From Streptomyces luteogriseus (GTDB lineage: Bacteria; Actinomycetota; Actinomycetes; Streptomycetales; Streptomycetaceae): a stretch of 64,000 nucleotides of DNA. Under the pieces are notes generated by a model. That model had not been told where the DNA came from and did no database searches. It saw only the letters and a list, made by a program, of their open reading frames with translations. Shown here piece by piece: positions 42,319-50,504 of the stretch. The stretch's first letter is position 1; each line of letters begins with the position of its first letter. A program made the translations under genes and the position numbers. The DNA is taken from assembly GCF_014205055.1 (NCBI RefSeq), contig NZ_JACHMS010000001.1:7902501-7966500 (forward strand). Direction: 5' to 3'.

Positions 42319-43587
42319 ATGACCGCACTGTCGCCGCACCTTCGCCAGGCCACGCCCGTCGTGGCGGCCCGGGGCGAGGGCGTCCACCTCTACGGCGAGG
42401 ACGGCCGCCGCTACCTCGACTTCACCGCCGGCATCGGCGTCACCAGCACCGGGCACTGCCACCCCAAGGTCGTGGCGGCGGCGCAGGAGCAGGTGGGCAC
42501 GCTGATCCACGGCCAGTACACGACCGTCATGCACCAGCCGCTGCGCCGTCTCGTCGACAAGCTGGGCGAGGTGCTGCCGGCCGGCCTGGACAGCCTGTTC
42601 TTCACCAACTCCGGCAGCGAGGCCGTGGAGTCGGCGCTGCGGCTGGCCCGCCAGGCCACCGGCCGGCCGAACGTCGTCGTCTGTCACGGTGGCTTCCACG
42701 GCCGCACCGTCGCCGCGGCCTCCATGACCACCTCCGGCATCCGCTTCCGGTCCGGCTTCTCCCCGCTGATGAGCGGCGTGGTCGTCACCCCCTTCCCGAC
42801 GGCCTACCGCTACGGCTGGGACGAGGAGACCGCGACGCGTTTCGCCCTGAGGGAACTCGACTACACCCTCCAGACGATCTCCTCGCCGGCCGACACGGCG
42901 GCGATCATCGTCGAGCCGGTCCTCGGCGAGGGCGGCTACGTTCCCGCGAACCGTGCCTTCATGGAAGGCCTGCGCGAGCGGGCGGACCGGCACGGCTTCC
43001 TGTTGATCCTCGACGAGGTGCAGACCGGCGTCGGCCGCACCGGCCGCTTCTGGGGCCACGACCACTTCGGCGTCACCCCCGACATCCTCGTCACCGCAAA
43101 GGGCCTGGCCAGCGGCTTCCCTCTCTCCGGCATCGCCGCCTCCGAGGAACTGATGACCAAGGCGTGGCCCGGCTCGCAGGGCGGCACGTACGGCGCCAAC
43201 GCCGTCGCCTGCGCCGCCGCCTGCGCGACGCTGGACGTCGTACGCGACGAGAAGCTCGTCGAGAACGCCGAGGCGATGGGCAAGCGGCTGCGCCAGGGCC
43301 TGGAGGCCGTCGCCGACCGCACCCCGGGCATCGGCGACGTCCGCGGCCTCGGTCTCATGCTCGCCACCGAGTTCGTCACCGAGGACGGCAGCCCCGACCC
43401 GGAGACCGCCGCCCGCGTCCAGCGCGCCGCCATCGACGAGGGCCTGCTCCTGCTGCTGTGCGGCGCCTGGAACCAGGTCGTCCGCATGATCCCGGCGCTC
43501 GTGATCGACGAGGCGGGCGTCGACGAGGGTCTCCAGGCCTGGGCGAACGCGGTCGAGGCCGGGACGTCGGGAGCGTCGGGCCGATGA
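42319..43587 (+). CDS. gabT: Class III aminotransferase, probable GABA transaminase
   Basis: 422 residues, PLP fold type I. FTAGIGVTSTGHCHPKV, TNSGSEAVESALRLARQATG and FHGRTVAAASMTTSG are typical of acetylornithine/GABA transaminases; LILDEVQTGVGRTGRFWGHD and ILVTAKGLASGFPLSG (Schiff-base Lys) complete the site. The start follows GGGAGACATC. It overlaps the next gene (ATGA) and is two genes before a succinate semialdehyde dehydrogenase, which makes a GABA shunt likely. Other omega-amino acids are possible substrates. Confidence 0.88.
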   Translation: MTALSPHLRQATPVVAARGEGVHLYGEDGRRYLDFTAGIGVTSTGHCHPKVVAAAQEQVGTLIHGQYTTVMHQPLRRLVDKLGEVLPAGLDSLFFTNSGSEAVESALRLARQATGRPNVVVCHGGFHGRTVAAASMTTSGIRFRSGFSPLMSGVVVTPFPTAYRYGWDEETATRFALRELDYTLQTISSPADTAAIIVEPVLGEGGYVPANRAFMEGLRERADRHGFLLILDEVQTGVGRTGRFWGHDHFGVTPDILVTAKGLASGFPLSGIAASEELMTKAWPGSQGGTYGANAVACAAACATLDVVRDEKLVENAEAMGKRLRQGLEAVADRTPGIGDVRGLGLMLATEFVTEDGSPDPETAARVQRAAIDEGLLLLLCGAWNQVVRMIPALVIDEAGVDEGLQAWANAVEAGTSGASGR

Positions 43588-46469
43588 CCACCGCCACCCG
43601 CGACCTGGCGGGTCTCACGGCCCGGCTCGCCGAGCTGGCGCCCGGTCTGCGGGTGGAGACCGGCCCGGGGGCCACCGGCCCCTACGCCTATGACGCGTCC
43701 AACTACCGTGTGCCGCCGCGGGCGGTGGTCTTCCCGCGTTCCGTCGATGATGTGGTCGGCGTTGTGCGGGCCTGCCGTGAGGCGGGTGTGCCGGTCACCG
43801 CCCGGGGCGGCGGCACGAGCATGGCCGGCAACGCCGTCGGGCCGGGGGTGGTGCTGGACTTCTCCCGGTACATGAACCGGATCCTGGACATCGACGTCGA
43901 GGCGCGCACGGCACGGGTCGAGGCGGGGGTGGTGCTGGACGCGCTGCGCAGCGCGACCGCTTTGCATGGTCTGGATTTCGGTCCGGATCCGTCGTCGCAC
44001 AGTCGATGCACGCTGGGCGGGATGATCGGCAACGATGCGTGCGGGAACCGGTCGGTGCGTGACGGGCGCACCAGCGGGCATGTGGTCGCGCTGGAGATCG
44101 TGACGGCGGATGGTGTGCGGGCCGTGGCCGATCACACGGGGCTGCATCCGGTCGACCCTCGCGAGGGTGCTCTCGTCGCCCGGCTGGAGGCGGACCTCAA
44201 GCGCCTGGTCGGTGAGAACCTGGCGTTGATCCGGACGGAGCTGGGGCGTATCCCGCGTCAGGTCTCGGGTTATCAGCTGCACCATCTGCTGCCGGAGAAC
44301 GGCTTCGATCTGGCCCGTGCGCTGGTGGGCACGGAAGGTTCCTGTGCGGTCGTCACCGCCGCGACGGTCCGTCTGGTGGCGACCGCACAGGCCTCCACCC
44401 TCCTCACCCTCGGCTACGAGGACGTGGTCGCTGCGGCCGAGGACGTGCCGGAGATCCTGCGCTTCGCGCCCAGCGCGGTCGAGGGCATGGACGAGGCGAT
44501 CGTGGCGACCATGCGCGCCCGCCGCGGACCGGACTCCGTCACCGGCCTGCCCGAAGGCCACGCCTGGCTGTACGTCGAACTCGAAGGAGACGACCCGGCC
44601 GAGGTGCACGCACGGGCGGACGCGTTGCTGGAAGCCCTCGAGGCGCAGGGGCGGTTGACCGGTGGCCGGGTCGTGGAGAGTCCCGCCGAGCGGCGCTCGC
44701 TGTGGCGGGTGCGTGAGGACGGGGCCGGGCTCGCGGCCCGGCTGGTGGACGGCGGGGAGTCCTGGCCCGGGTGGGAGGACGCCGCCGTCGCGCCGGAGAA
44801 TCTGGCCGCCTACCTGCGGGGGTTCCGCAAGCTGCTGGCCGCGCACGACCTGACCGGTGTGCTGTACGGGCACTTCGGCGCCGGGTGTGTGCACGTACGC
44901 ATCGACTTCGACATGGTCACCGACGCCGGCCGGGCCGTGATGCGGCAGTTCCTCGCCGAGGCCGCCGCCCTGGTCGTGGAGCATGGCGGCACGCTGTCGG
45001 GTGAGCACGGTGACGGACGTGCCCGCGGTGAGCTGCTTGAGGTGATGTACAGCCACCGGATGATCGCCGCGTTCGCCGCGTTCAAGCAGGTCTTCGACCC
45101 CGAGGGGCTGCTCAACCCCGGCGTCATCGTCGACCCCGCCCCACTGGGCGCCGACCTGGCGCTGCGTGAACTGCCTCTGATGGACACGACGTTCGGCTTC
45201 CCGCACGACGAGGACGGCTTCGCCGGTGCGGTGCGCCGGTGTGTCGGGGTCGGCCGCTGCCGCAGCGATGCGGGCGGGGTGATGTGCCCCAGTTACCGGG
45301 CCACGGGCGAGGAGAACGACTCCACCCGCGGCCGGGCCCGCATGCTCCAGGAGATGGTCCGCGGCGAGACAGTGACCGACGGCTGGCGCTCCACCGAGGT
45401 GCGCGACGCACTCGATCTGTGCCTGTCGTGCAAGGCCTGCTCCAGCGACTGCCCGGTCGGCGTCGACATGGCCACGTACAAGGCGGAGTTCCTGCACCAG
45501 CACTACAAGGGCAGGCTCAGACCCCGCTCCCACTACTCCCTCGGCTGGCTGCCGCTCACGTCCAAGCTCGTCGGGTACGCGGCCCGCCCGCTGAACGCGC
45601 TGCTGCGCGGACCCGTCGGGAAGCTGCTCGCGCGCCTCGGCGGCGTGACCACCAAGCGCCGGATCCCGGCCTTCGCCACCCGCCGCGCGCTGCGCCGTGC
45701 CCTCCGCGCGTCGAGGACCGGCGAACCGGCGAAGACGCTGCTTTTCGTGGACAGCTTCACCCGCGCCTTCCGCCCCGAGGTGGCCGGGGCCGCCAGCCGC
45801 GTACTTGCCGACGCCGGCATCCCCTGCACGGCCGAGGACGACCTGTGCTGCGGCCTGACCTGGGTGAGCACCGGACAGCTGTCCCTCGCGCGCCGCATCA
45901 TGGCCCGCACCGTCGCCCGCCTCGACAACGGCGACGAACGGCCTATCGTCGTGACCGAACCCAGCTGCGCCGCGGCACTCAAGCGTGACGTGCCCGAACT
46001 CCTCGGCACCGACGCCGCCCGGCGTGTCGCGGCCCGTGTCCACACCCTCTCCGGAGCCCTCACCGACCTCGCCGAACCCGGCTGGACGCCCCCGGAGCTG
46101 CCGGACAACGTCGTGCTGCAGACCCACTGCCACGAGTACGCCACCTTCAAGGGCCGCCACCCCCGCGACCTGCTCGGCCGCCTCGGCGTACGCAAGGTTG
46201 ACGAGGCCGAGGGCTGCTGCGGACTCGCTGGCAACTTCGGCTTCGAGGAGCAGCATTACGACACCTCGATGGCCGTCGCCGACCTCGCCCTCAAGCCACG
46301 CCTCGACGACATCGACCCGGGCACCCCGGCCGTCGTCGTGGCCGACGGCTTCAGCTGCGCCACCCAGATCGACCACCTCGCCGGAGACCGGGGCATCCGC
46401 GCCCTGCACCTCGCGGAACTGCTCGACCCCTCCGCCGACCGGCCCGGACAACCAGGAGAGAACTCATGA
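43584..46469 (+). CDS. FAD-linked oxidase fused to Fe-S and CCG domains (D-2-hydroxyacid dehydrogenase type)
   Basis: 961 residues. Order: FAD_binding_4 (about 40-180; TARGGGTSMAGNAVGPGVVL, GGMIGNDACGNRSVRDGR), FAD-oxidase C-terminal domain (about 265-535; LYGHFGAGCVHVRIDFDM, GGTLSGEHGDGRARGELL), two Cys clusters (about 551-570 and 611-622; CVGVGRC, CLSCKACSSDCP) and CCG domains (about 754 and 848-880; CCGLTW, THCHEYATFKG, EGCCGLAGNFGFE). This matches large D-lactate/glycolate/D-2-hydroxyglutarate dehydrogenases (YdiJ-like) that feed electrons to quinone. ATG 43584 overlaps the gabT stop. The substrate is uncertain; D-2-hydroxyglutarate would fit the 2-oxoglutarate-using neighbours. Confidence 0.85.
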   Translation: MTTATRDLAGLTARLAELAPGLRVETGPGATGPYAYDASNYRVPPRAVVFPRSVDDVVGVVRACREAGVPVTARGGGTSMAGNAVGPGVVLDFSRYMNRILDIDVEARTARVEAGVVLDALRSATALHGLDFGPDPSSHSRCTLGGMIGNDACGNRSVRDGRTSGHVVALEIVTADGVRAVADHTGLHPVDPREGALVARLEADLKRLVGENLALIRTELGRIPRQVSGYQLHHLLPENGFDLARALVGTEGSCAVVTAATVRLVATAQASTLLTLGYEDVVAAAEDVPEILRFAPSAVEGMDEAIVATMRARRGPDSVTGLPEGHAWLYVELEGDDPAEVHARADALLEALEAQGRLTGGRVVESPAERRSLWRVREDGAGLAARLVDGGESWPGWEDAAVAPENLAAYLRGFRKLLAAHDLTGVLYGHFGAGCVHVRIDFDMVTDAGRAVMRQFLAEAAALVVEHGGTLSGEHGDGRARGELLEVMYSHRMIAAFAAFKQVFDPEGLLNPGVIVDPAPLGADLALRELPLMDTTFGFPHDEDGFAGAVRRCVGVGRCRSDAGGVMCPSYRATGEENDSTRGRARMLQEMVRGETVTDGWRSTEVRDALDLCLSCKACSSDCPVGVDMATYKAEFLHQHYKGRLRPRSHYSLGWLPLTSKLVGYAARPLNALLRGPVGKLLARLGGVTTKRRIPAFATRRALRRALRASRTGEPAKTLLFVDSFTRAFRPEVAGAASRVLADAGIPCTAEDDLCCGLTWVSTGQLSLARRIMARTVARLDNGDERPIVVTEPSCAAALKRDVPELLGTDAARRVAARVHTLSGALTDLAEPGWTPPELPDNVVLQTHCHEYATFKGRHPRDLLGRLGVRKVDEAEGCCGLAGNFGFEEQHYDTSMAVADLALKPRLDDIDPGTPAVVVADGFSCATQIDHLAGDRGIRALHLAELLDPSADRPGQPGENS

Positions 46470-47905
46470 CCGACACGCCCACGCAGTTGTTCATCGGCGG
46501 TGCCTGGGTGGACGCCGCGGACGGCGCCACCATGCCCGTCGACGACCCGGCGACCGGCGAGGCCCTCTGCCATGTCGCCGACGCGGGCATGAAGGACGCC
46601 AAGCTCGCCGAGGAAGCGGCCGTGCAGGCGCAGGAGGCCTGGGCGCGTACGGCGCCCCGGGTGCGCAGCGAGATCCTGCGCCGCGCCTACGAGATCATCC
46701 TCGAGCGCACCGACGAGCTCGCCCACCTGATGACGGCCGAGATGGGAAAGCCGCTCGCCGAGGCCAGGGGAGAGGTGGCGTACGCGGCCGAGTTCTTCCG
46801 CTGGTTCTCCGAGGAGGCCGTCCGTATCGACGGGGGACTCACCACCCTGCCGGACGGCCGCAACCGCATGCTGCTCTCCCGCCGCCCGGTCGGCCCCTGC
46901 CTGCTGATCACCCCGTGGAACTTCCCGCTGGCCATGGGCACCCGCAAGATCGGCCCGGCGGTCGCCGCCGGCTGCACGATGGTGCTCAAGCCGGCCCCGC
47001 AGACCCCTCTCTCCAGCCTTGCCCTCGCCGCGATCCTCAAGGAGGCCGGGCTGCCGGACGGCGTGCTGAACGTCGTCACCACCTCCCGTGCGGGGGAGGT
47101 GTGCGAACCGCTCCTGCGCGGCGGGCGGATTCGCAAGCTCTCCTTCACCGGCTCCACGGCCGTCGGACAGTTGCTGCTCGCCCAGAGCGCGGAGGCGGTC
47201 GTACGGACCTCGATGGAACTGGGCGGCAACGCGCCGTTCGTCGTCTTCGAGGACGCCGACCTGGACAAGGCCGTGGACGGCGCGATGGTCGCGAAGATGC
47301 GCAACATGGGGGAGGCGTGCACGGCCGCCAACCGCTTCTTCGTGCACCGCTCGGTGGCGCAGGAGTTCGGGCGGCGTCTTGCCGAGCGGATGGGCGCGCT
47401 GGTCGTCGGTCCGGGCACCCGCGACGGCGTCGACGTCGGCCCGCTGATCGACCGGCGGGGACGCGCCAAGGTGGAGGAGCTCGTCGCCGACGCGGTGGAG
47501 CGCGGGGCGCAGGTGCTCGTGGGCGGCCGTACCCCCGAAGGCCCCGGCTGTTTCTACCCGCCGACCGTGCTGGCCGACGTCGATCCCGGCAGCCGTCTGA
47601 TGGACACGGAGATCTTCGGCCCGGTCGCCGCGATCCTCACGTTCGACGACGAGGACGAGGTGATCCGCCGGGCCAACGACACCCCCTGGGGCCTGGTCGG
47701 TTACGTCTTCACCGAGGGCCTCGACCGCGCACTGCGGGTGAGCGAGCGGCTGGAGGTGGGCATGGTGGGGCTGAACACGGGCCTCGTGTCCAACCCGGCC
47801 GCGCCGTTCGGCGGCGTCAAGCAGTCCGGGCTGGGCCGCGAGGGCGGCCGGGTGGGGATCGACGAGTTCCTGGAGTACCAGTACCTCGCGGTGCCCGTGA
47901 GCTGA
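46466..47905 (+). CDS. gabD: NAD(P)-dependent succinate-semialdehyde dehydrogenase
   Basis: 479 residues, aldehyde dehydrogenase superfamily. PCLLITPWNFPLAMGTRKIG, VVRTSMELGGNAPFVVFED (catalytic Glu) and MGEACTAANRFFVH (catalytic Cys) are in place; PVAAILTFDDEDEVIRRAND closes the domain. Glu-Ala-Cys-Thr and the length fit GabD. It overlaps the FAD-FeS gene by four bases. With gabT it would convert GABA to succinate. Confidence 0.9.
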   Translation: MTDTPTQLFIGGAWVDAADGATMPVDDPATGEALCHVADAGMKDAKLAEEAAVQAQEAWARTAPRVRSEILRRAYEIILERTDELAHLMTAEMGKPLAEARGEVAYAAEFFRWFSEEAVRIDGGLTTLPDGRNRMLLSRRPVGPCLLITPWNFPLAMGTRKIGPAVAAGCTMVLKPAPQTPLSSLALAAILKEAGLPDGVLNVVTTSRAGEVCEPLLRGGRIRKLSFTGSTAVGQLLLAQSAEAVVRTSMELGGNAPFVVFEDADLDKAVDGAMVAKMRNMGEACTAANRFFVHRSVAQEFGRRLAERMGALVVGPGTRDGVDVGPLIDRRGRAKVEELVADAVERGAQVLVGGRTPEGPGCFYPPTVLADVDPGSRLMDTEIFGPVAAILTFDDEDEVIRRANDTPWGLVGYVFTEGLDRALRVSERLEVGMVGLNTGLVSNPAAPFGGVKQSGLGREGGRVGIDEFLEYQYLAVPVS

Positions 47906-47944
47906 CGGCGGTCATGATTTCTCGACTCCAAGGAAAGAAAGAAC

Positions 47945-48298
47945 ATGTCGTTCCTGAAGACCATCGACACCAACCCCTCGTTCGCGCCGCACGAGTCCGG
48001 CCCGCTCCCGGAACGTCTGGTCTCCGGCGACCCCGCGTTCCTGACCTGGCCCCAGGACATCGCCCGCGGCGAAATGATCCATACGGGAGTCTGGGAAGCG
48101 ACGCCAGGCGAGACGCGCTCGATCAAGGGAGAGACCTTCGAGTTCTGCCACATCCTCGCCGGCGTCGCGGAACTCACGCCGGAAGGCGGCGAGCCGGTGG
48201 TCTACAAGGCGGGCGACAGCTTTGTCATGAAGCCGGGCTTCGTCGGTGTCTGGAAGACGATCGAGACGGTGCGCAAGATCTACGTGATCGTGAAGTGA
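47945..48298 (+). CDS. Small single-domain cupin protein
   Basis: 117 residues. The cupin core is GVWEATPGETRSIKGETFEF, then CHILAGVAELTPEGGEPV and GDSFVMKPGFVGVWKTIE. The usual metal His residues are mostly absent (only one His in FCHILAG), as in the Cupin_3/DUF861 type. GGAAAGAAAGAAC precedes the ATG. It follows gabD by 39 bp in the same direction and is probably cotranscribed. Many such proteins bind or isomerise small nitrogen compounds; no specific activity can be assigned. Confidence 0.78.
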   Translation: MSFLKTIDTNPSFAPHESGPLPERLVSGDPAFLTWPQDIARGEMIHTGVWEATPGETRSIKGETFEFCHILAGVAELTPEGGEPVVYKAGDSFVMKPGFVGVWKTIETVRKIYVIVK

Positions 48299-48356
48299 CG
48301 CCGACGCCCGAAGGCGCGACGCCCGACCCGCGACGCCCGCGGAGCCGGGACCCGCG

Positions 48357-49106
48357 TCAGGCCAGGTGCCGGGCGGTGATCTCCGCCGCCGTCTCGGCGA
48401 CCAGCCGGCCCAGCTCGGGTAGCCGGCCGGGCTCGAAGCGGGAGTCGGGCAGGGAGACGGCCACGGCGGCCAGCGGTGTGTCCTCAGCGTCGAGCACGGG
48501 TGCCGCGATGGCGCAGATGCCGTGCAGGTACTGGTTGTGGTTGACGGCGTAGCCACGCTCTCTCACGCGGCCGAGTTCCGCGCGCAGCTGCCCCGGGTCG
48601 GTGATGGTCTCCTCGCCGTAGCCCTCCAGCGTCTCCGCGGTGACCTCTGCTATCTCGGACTTCCTCAGATGGGCCAGGACGGCGTGCCCGGCGGCGGTGG
48701 CGTGCAGGGGCGAGGTGTCGCCGATGGCGTGGAAGGTGCGTACGGCGTGGTCGCAGTCGACGCGGTCGACGACGACCATGCCTTGCAGGGCGTCGGGCAC
48801 CGACAGGTGGATGGTCTCGTTCACGGCGTCACGGAGCCGGATCATGGGTTCACGGGCGGCGGCGAACAGGCTGGAGCCCTGCAGTGCGGTCGGTCGTACG
48901 GCCAGGACGCGGGCGCCGATCTCCCAGCGGGTGGTGTCCTTGCGATTCGCCCGCAGCCAGCCTGCCTCGTTGAGGGTGACCAAGGTGCGCTGCACGGTGG
49001 ACTTCGGCAGCCCGAAGATCTTCGTCAGCTCTCCGACGGTCACGGGTTGGTGTCGGGCGACCGCCTCCAGAACCCGCAGTGACCTGGTGACGCTCTTCAT
49101 TTCCAT
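48357..49106 (-). CDS. IclR family regulator, copy 1 of a tandem pair
   Basis: 249 residues: HTH (about 8-60; SVTRSLRVLEAVARHQPVTV, GLPKSTVQRTLVTLNEAGWL) and IclR effector domain (about 72-245; GSSLFAAAREPMIRLRDAVN, CDHAVRTFHAIGDTSPLHAT, HNQYLHGICAIAAPVLDAED). It is very similar throughout to the regulator at 49475-50227, differing mainly at about 170-200. It converges with the cupin gene. A 33-bp element 75 bp upstream is shared with copy 2. Targets are probably the amine catabolic genes around it. Confidence 0.9.
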   Translation of the reverse strand: MEMKSVTRSLRVLEAVARHQPVTVGELTKIFGLPKSTVQRTLVTLNEAGWLRANRKDTTRWEIGARVLAVRPTALQGSSLFAAAREPMIRLRDAVNETIHLSVPDALQGMVVVDRVDCDHAVRTFHAIGDTSPLHATAAGHAVLAHLRKSEIAEVTAETLEGYGEETITDPGQLRAELGRVRERGYAVNHNQYLHGICAIAAPVLDAEDTPLAAVAVSLPDSRFEPGRLPELGRLVAETAAEITARHLA

Positions 49107-49180
49107 TAGATGCCCCCTCAGGCCCGTGGATCCTGGTTCTCACTTCGCGACTCCAGCAAGGAGTCACCGGTCATGATCTG

Positions 49181-49213
49181 TGCCGGAATGCAGCATAGCA
49201 TGCCACAATGTGG
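49181..49213. promoter_or_regulatory. Conserved IclR control element, copy 1
   Basis: This 33-bp block matches 50306-50338 at 23 of 33 positions without gaps. It ends in CCACA-A-TGTGG, a perfect 5+5 dyad. It lies 75-107 bases upstream of the IclR start, almost the same distance as in the other copy, so it is likely an operator or activator site. Confidence 0.6.
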
Positions 49214-49393
49214 TACACGGCCGGGGTTCGGTAGATCAGTGGACCGGCCTTGCGGTGTGCAGGGGTCCCGATATCCCGCGGCGGTGGGCAGCGGCAGGGC
49301 CCTGACCCAGGCCTGCCGAGCCGCGTGGTGCGGCCGCTCTGCGTCCGGCCTTCCCCCGGCCGGGCGCAGAGCGGTGGCTGCCGTGACACATGA

Positions 49394-49439
49394 CCGAGGG
49401 CCGGCCTCGCACACGTCGGCATGCGAGGCCGGCCCTCGG
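49394..49439 (-). terminator. 18-bp-stem hairpin downstream of IclR copy 2
   Basis: CCGAGGGCCGGCCTCGCA (49394-49411) is perfectly complementary to 49422-49439 across a 10-nt loop. It begins 36 bases beyond the minus-strand stop at 49475, a strong terminator candidate. Confidence 0.8.
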
Positions 49440-49474
49440 GTCGACGGCTTGCGGTACGGGTCGTCGTCCGCCGT

Positions 49475-50227
49475 TCAGGCGCCCAGGCGGCGCTGTGAGA
49501 TCTCCGCGGCGGTGTCCGCGACGAGGCGGCCCCACTTGGGCACCTGTTCCTCGTCGTAGCGCGCCTCGGGCATGGAGACGGCCACGGCCGCCAGCGGGGT
49601 GCCGTCCTCGTCGAGCACGGCGGCGGCGACGGCGCAGACGCCCGGACGGAACTGGTTGCGGTTGACCGCGTAGCCGTCGGTGCGGATTCGGTCCAGCTCG
49701 GCGCGCAGCTCGTCGGGGTCCCCGGGCGTCGTGTCGCTGAACCGCTCCAGCCCGGCCTCGATGAGGTCTTCGACGTCCCGCCTCGGAAGGTGCGCGAGTG
49801 CGGCGCGCCCGACGGCTGTGGCGTGCAGAGGTGAGGTGTCGCCGATCGTGTGGAAGGTGCGTACCGGGTGGTCGCAGTCGACGCGGTCCACCACGACCAT
49901 GCACTGCAGGGCGTCGGGCACCGACAGGTGGATGGTCTCGTTCACCGCGTCCCGAAGGCGAACCATAGGCTCACGGGCGGCGGCGAACAGACTGGAGCCC
50001 TGCAGTGCGGCGGGCCGTACGGCCAGGACGCGGGCGCCGATCTCCCAGCGGGTGGTGTCTTTTCGGTTCGCTCGCAGCCAGCCGGCCTCCGCCAGTGAGA
50101 CCAGCGTGCGCTGCACGGTGGACTTCGGCAGCCCGAAGATCTTCGTCAACTCCCCCACGGTCACGGGCTGATGCTGGGCGACCGCCTCCAGGATTCGAAG
50201 CGACCTGGTGACGCTCTTCATTTCCAT
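49475..50227 (-). CDS. IclR family regulator, copy 2 of a tandem pair
   Basis: 250 residues from ATG 50227, chosen to match copy 1 exactly (MEMKSVTRSLR); the upstream in-frame extension to 50299 is not conserved. The HTH and effector domain are as in copy 1, with differences clustered at about residues 170-200 (AHLPRRDVEDLIEAGLERFS) and at the C-terminus, which may change ligand choice. It is divergent from the flavin oxidase operon, with a conserved element in the gap, so it is the leading candidate regulator of that operon. Confidence 0.9.
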   Translation of the reverse strand: MEMKSVTRSLRILEAVAQHQPVTVGELTKIFGLPKSTVQRTLVSLAEAGWLRANRKDTTRWEIGARVLAVRPAALQGSSLFAAAREPMVRLRDAVNETIHLSVPDALQCMVVVDRVDCDHPVRTFHTIGDTSPLHATAVGRAALAHLPRRDVEDLIEAGLERFSDTTPGDPDELRAELDRIRTDGYAVNRNQFRPGVCAVAAAVLDEDGTPLAAVAVSMPEARYDEEQVPKWGRLVADTAAEISQRRLGA

Positions 50228-50305
50228 CCGGTTTCCCCCTGTTAATCCTCGAAATTTCTGCTGGACACCCTCTTGACTCCCCGCTGAAGCCGCTGTCATT
50301 CTCTG

Positions 50306-50338
50306 TGCCAGATTCTAGCACGGTATTCCACATAGTGG
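50306..50338. promoter_or_regulatory. Conserved IclR control element, copy 2
   Basis: The counterpart of 49181-49213, ending in CCAC-ATA-GTGG, with an additional GTGCCA/TAGCAC imperfect dyad in its left half. It lies 79-111 bases upstream of IclR copy 2 and about 170 bases upstream of the divergent oxidase gene, so one site could serve both. Confidence 0.6.
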
Positions 50339-50504
50339 CACGGTCTCGGAGAGATCCCCCGGAAGTGAGCCGGACTGCGAGACGCGGCGGTTGTGAGCCG
50401 CAGGTCCACATGGGGGACCTGGCTCCCGCCCAAACCATCTCGAATCGAACAATCCTCACGTCGAAGGCTCAGCATGCGCCTCGGCGTTACGAAAGGAAAG
50501 CCCT

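Larger units (their letters stand above)
49107..49474. other. 368-bp gap between the IclR genes: control element and terminator
   Basis: This gap holds the promoter side of IclR copy 1, including the conserved element at 49181-49213, and the downstream side of IclR copy 2 with an 18-bp-stem hairpin at 49394-49439. I see no further gene. Confidence 0.7.

Noticed and set aside
42936..46451. A 1171-codon minus-strand frame opposite gabT and the FAD-FeS gene
   Set aside because: Shadow frame with no recognisable protein; the plus-strand genes have intact catalytic motifs.
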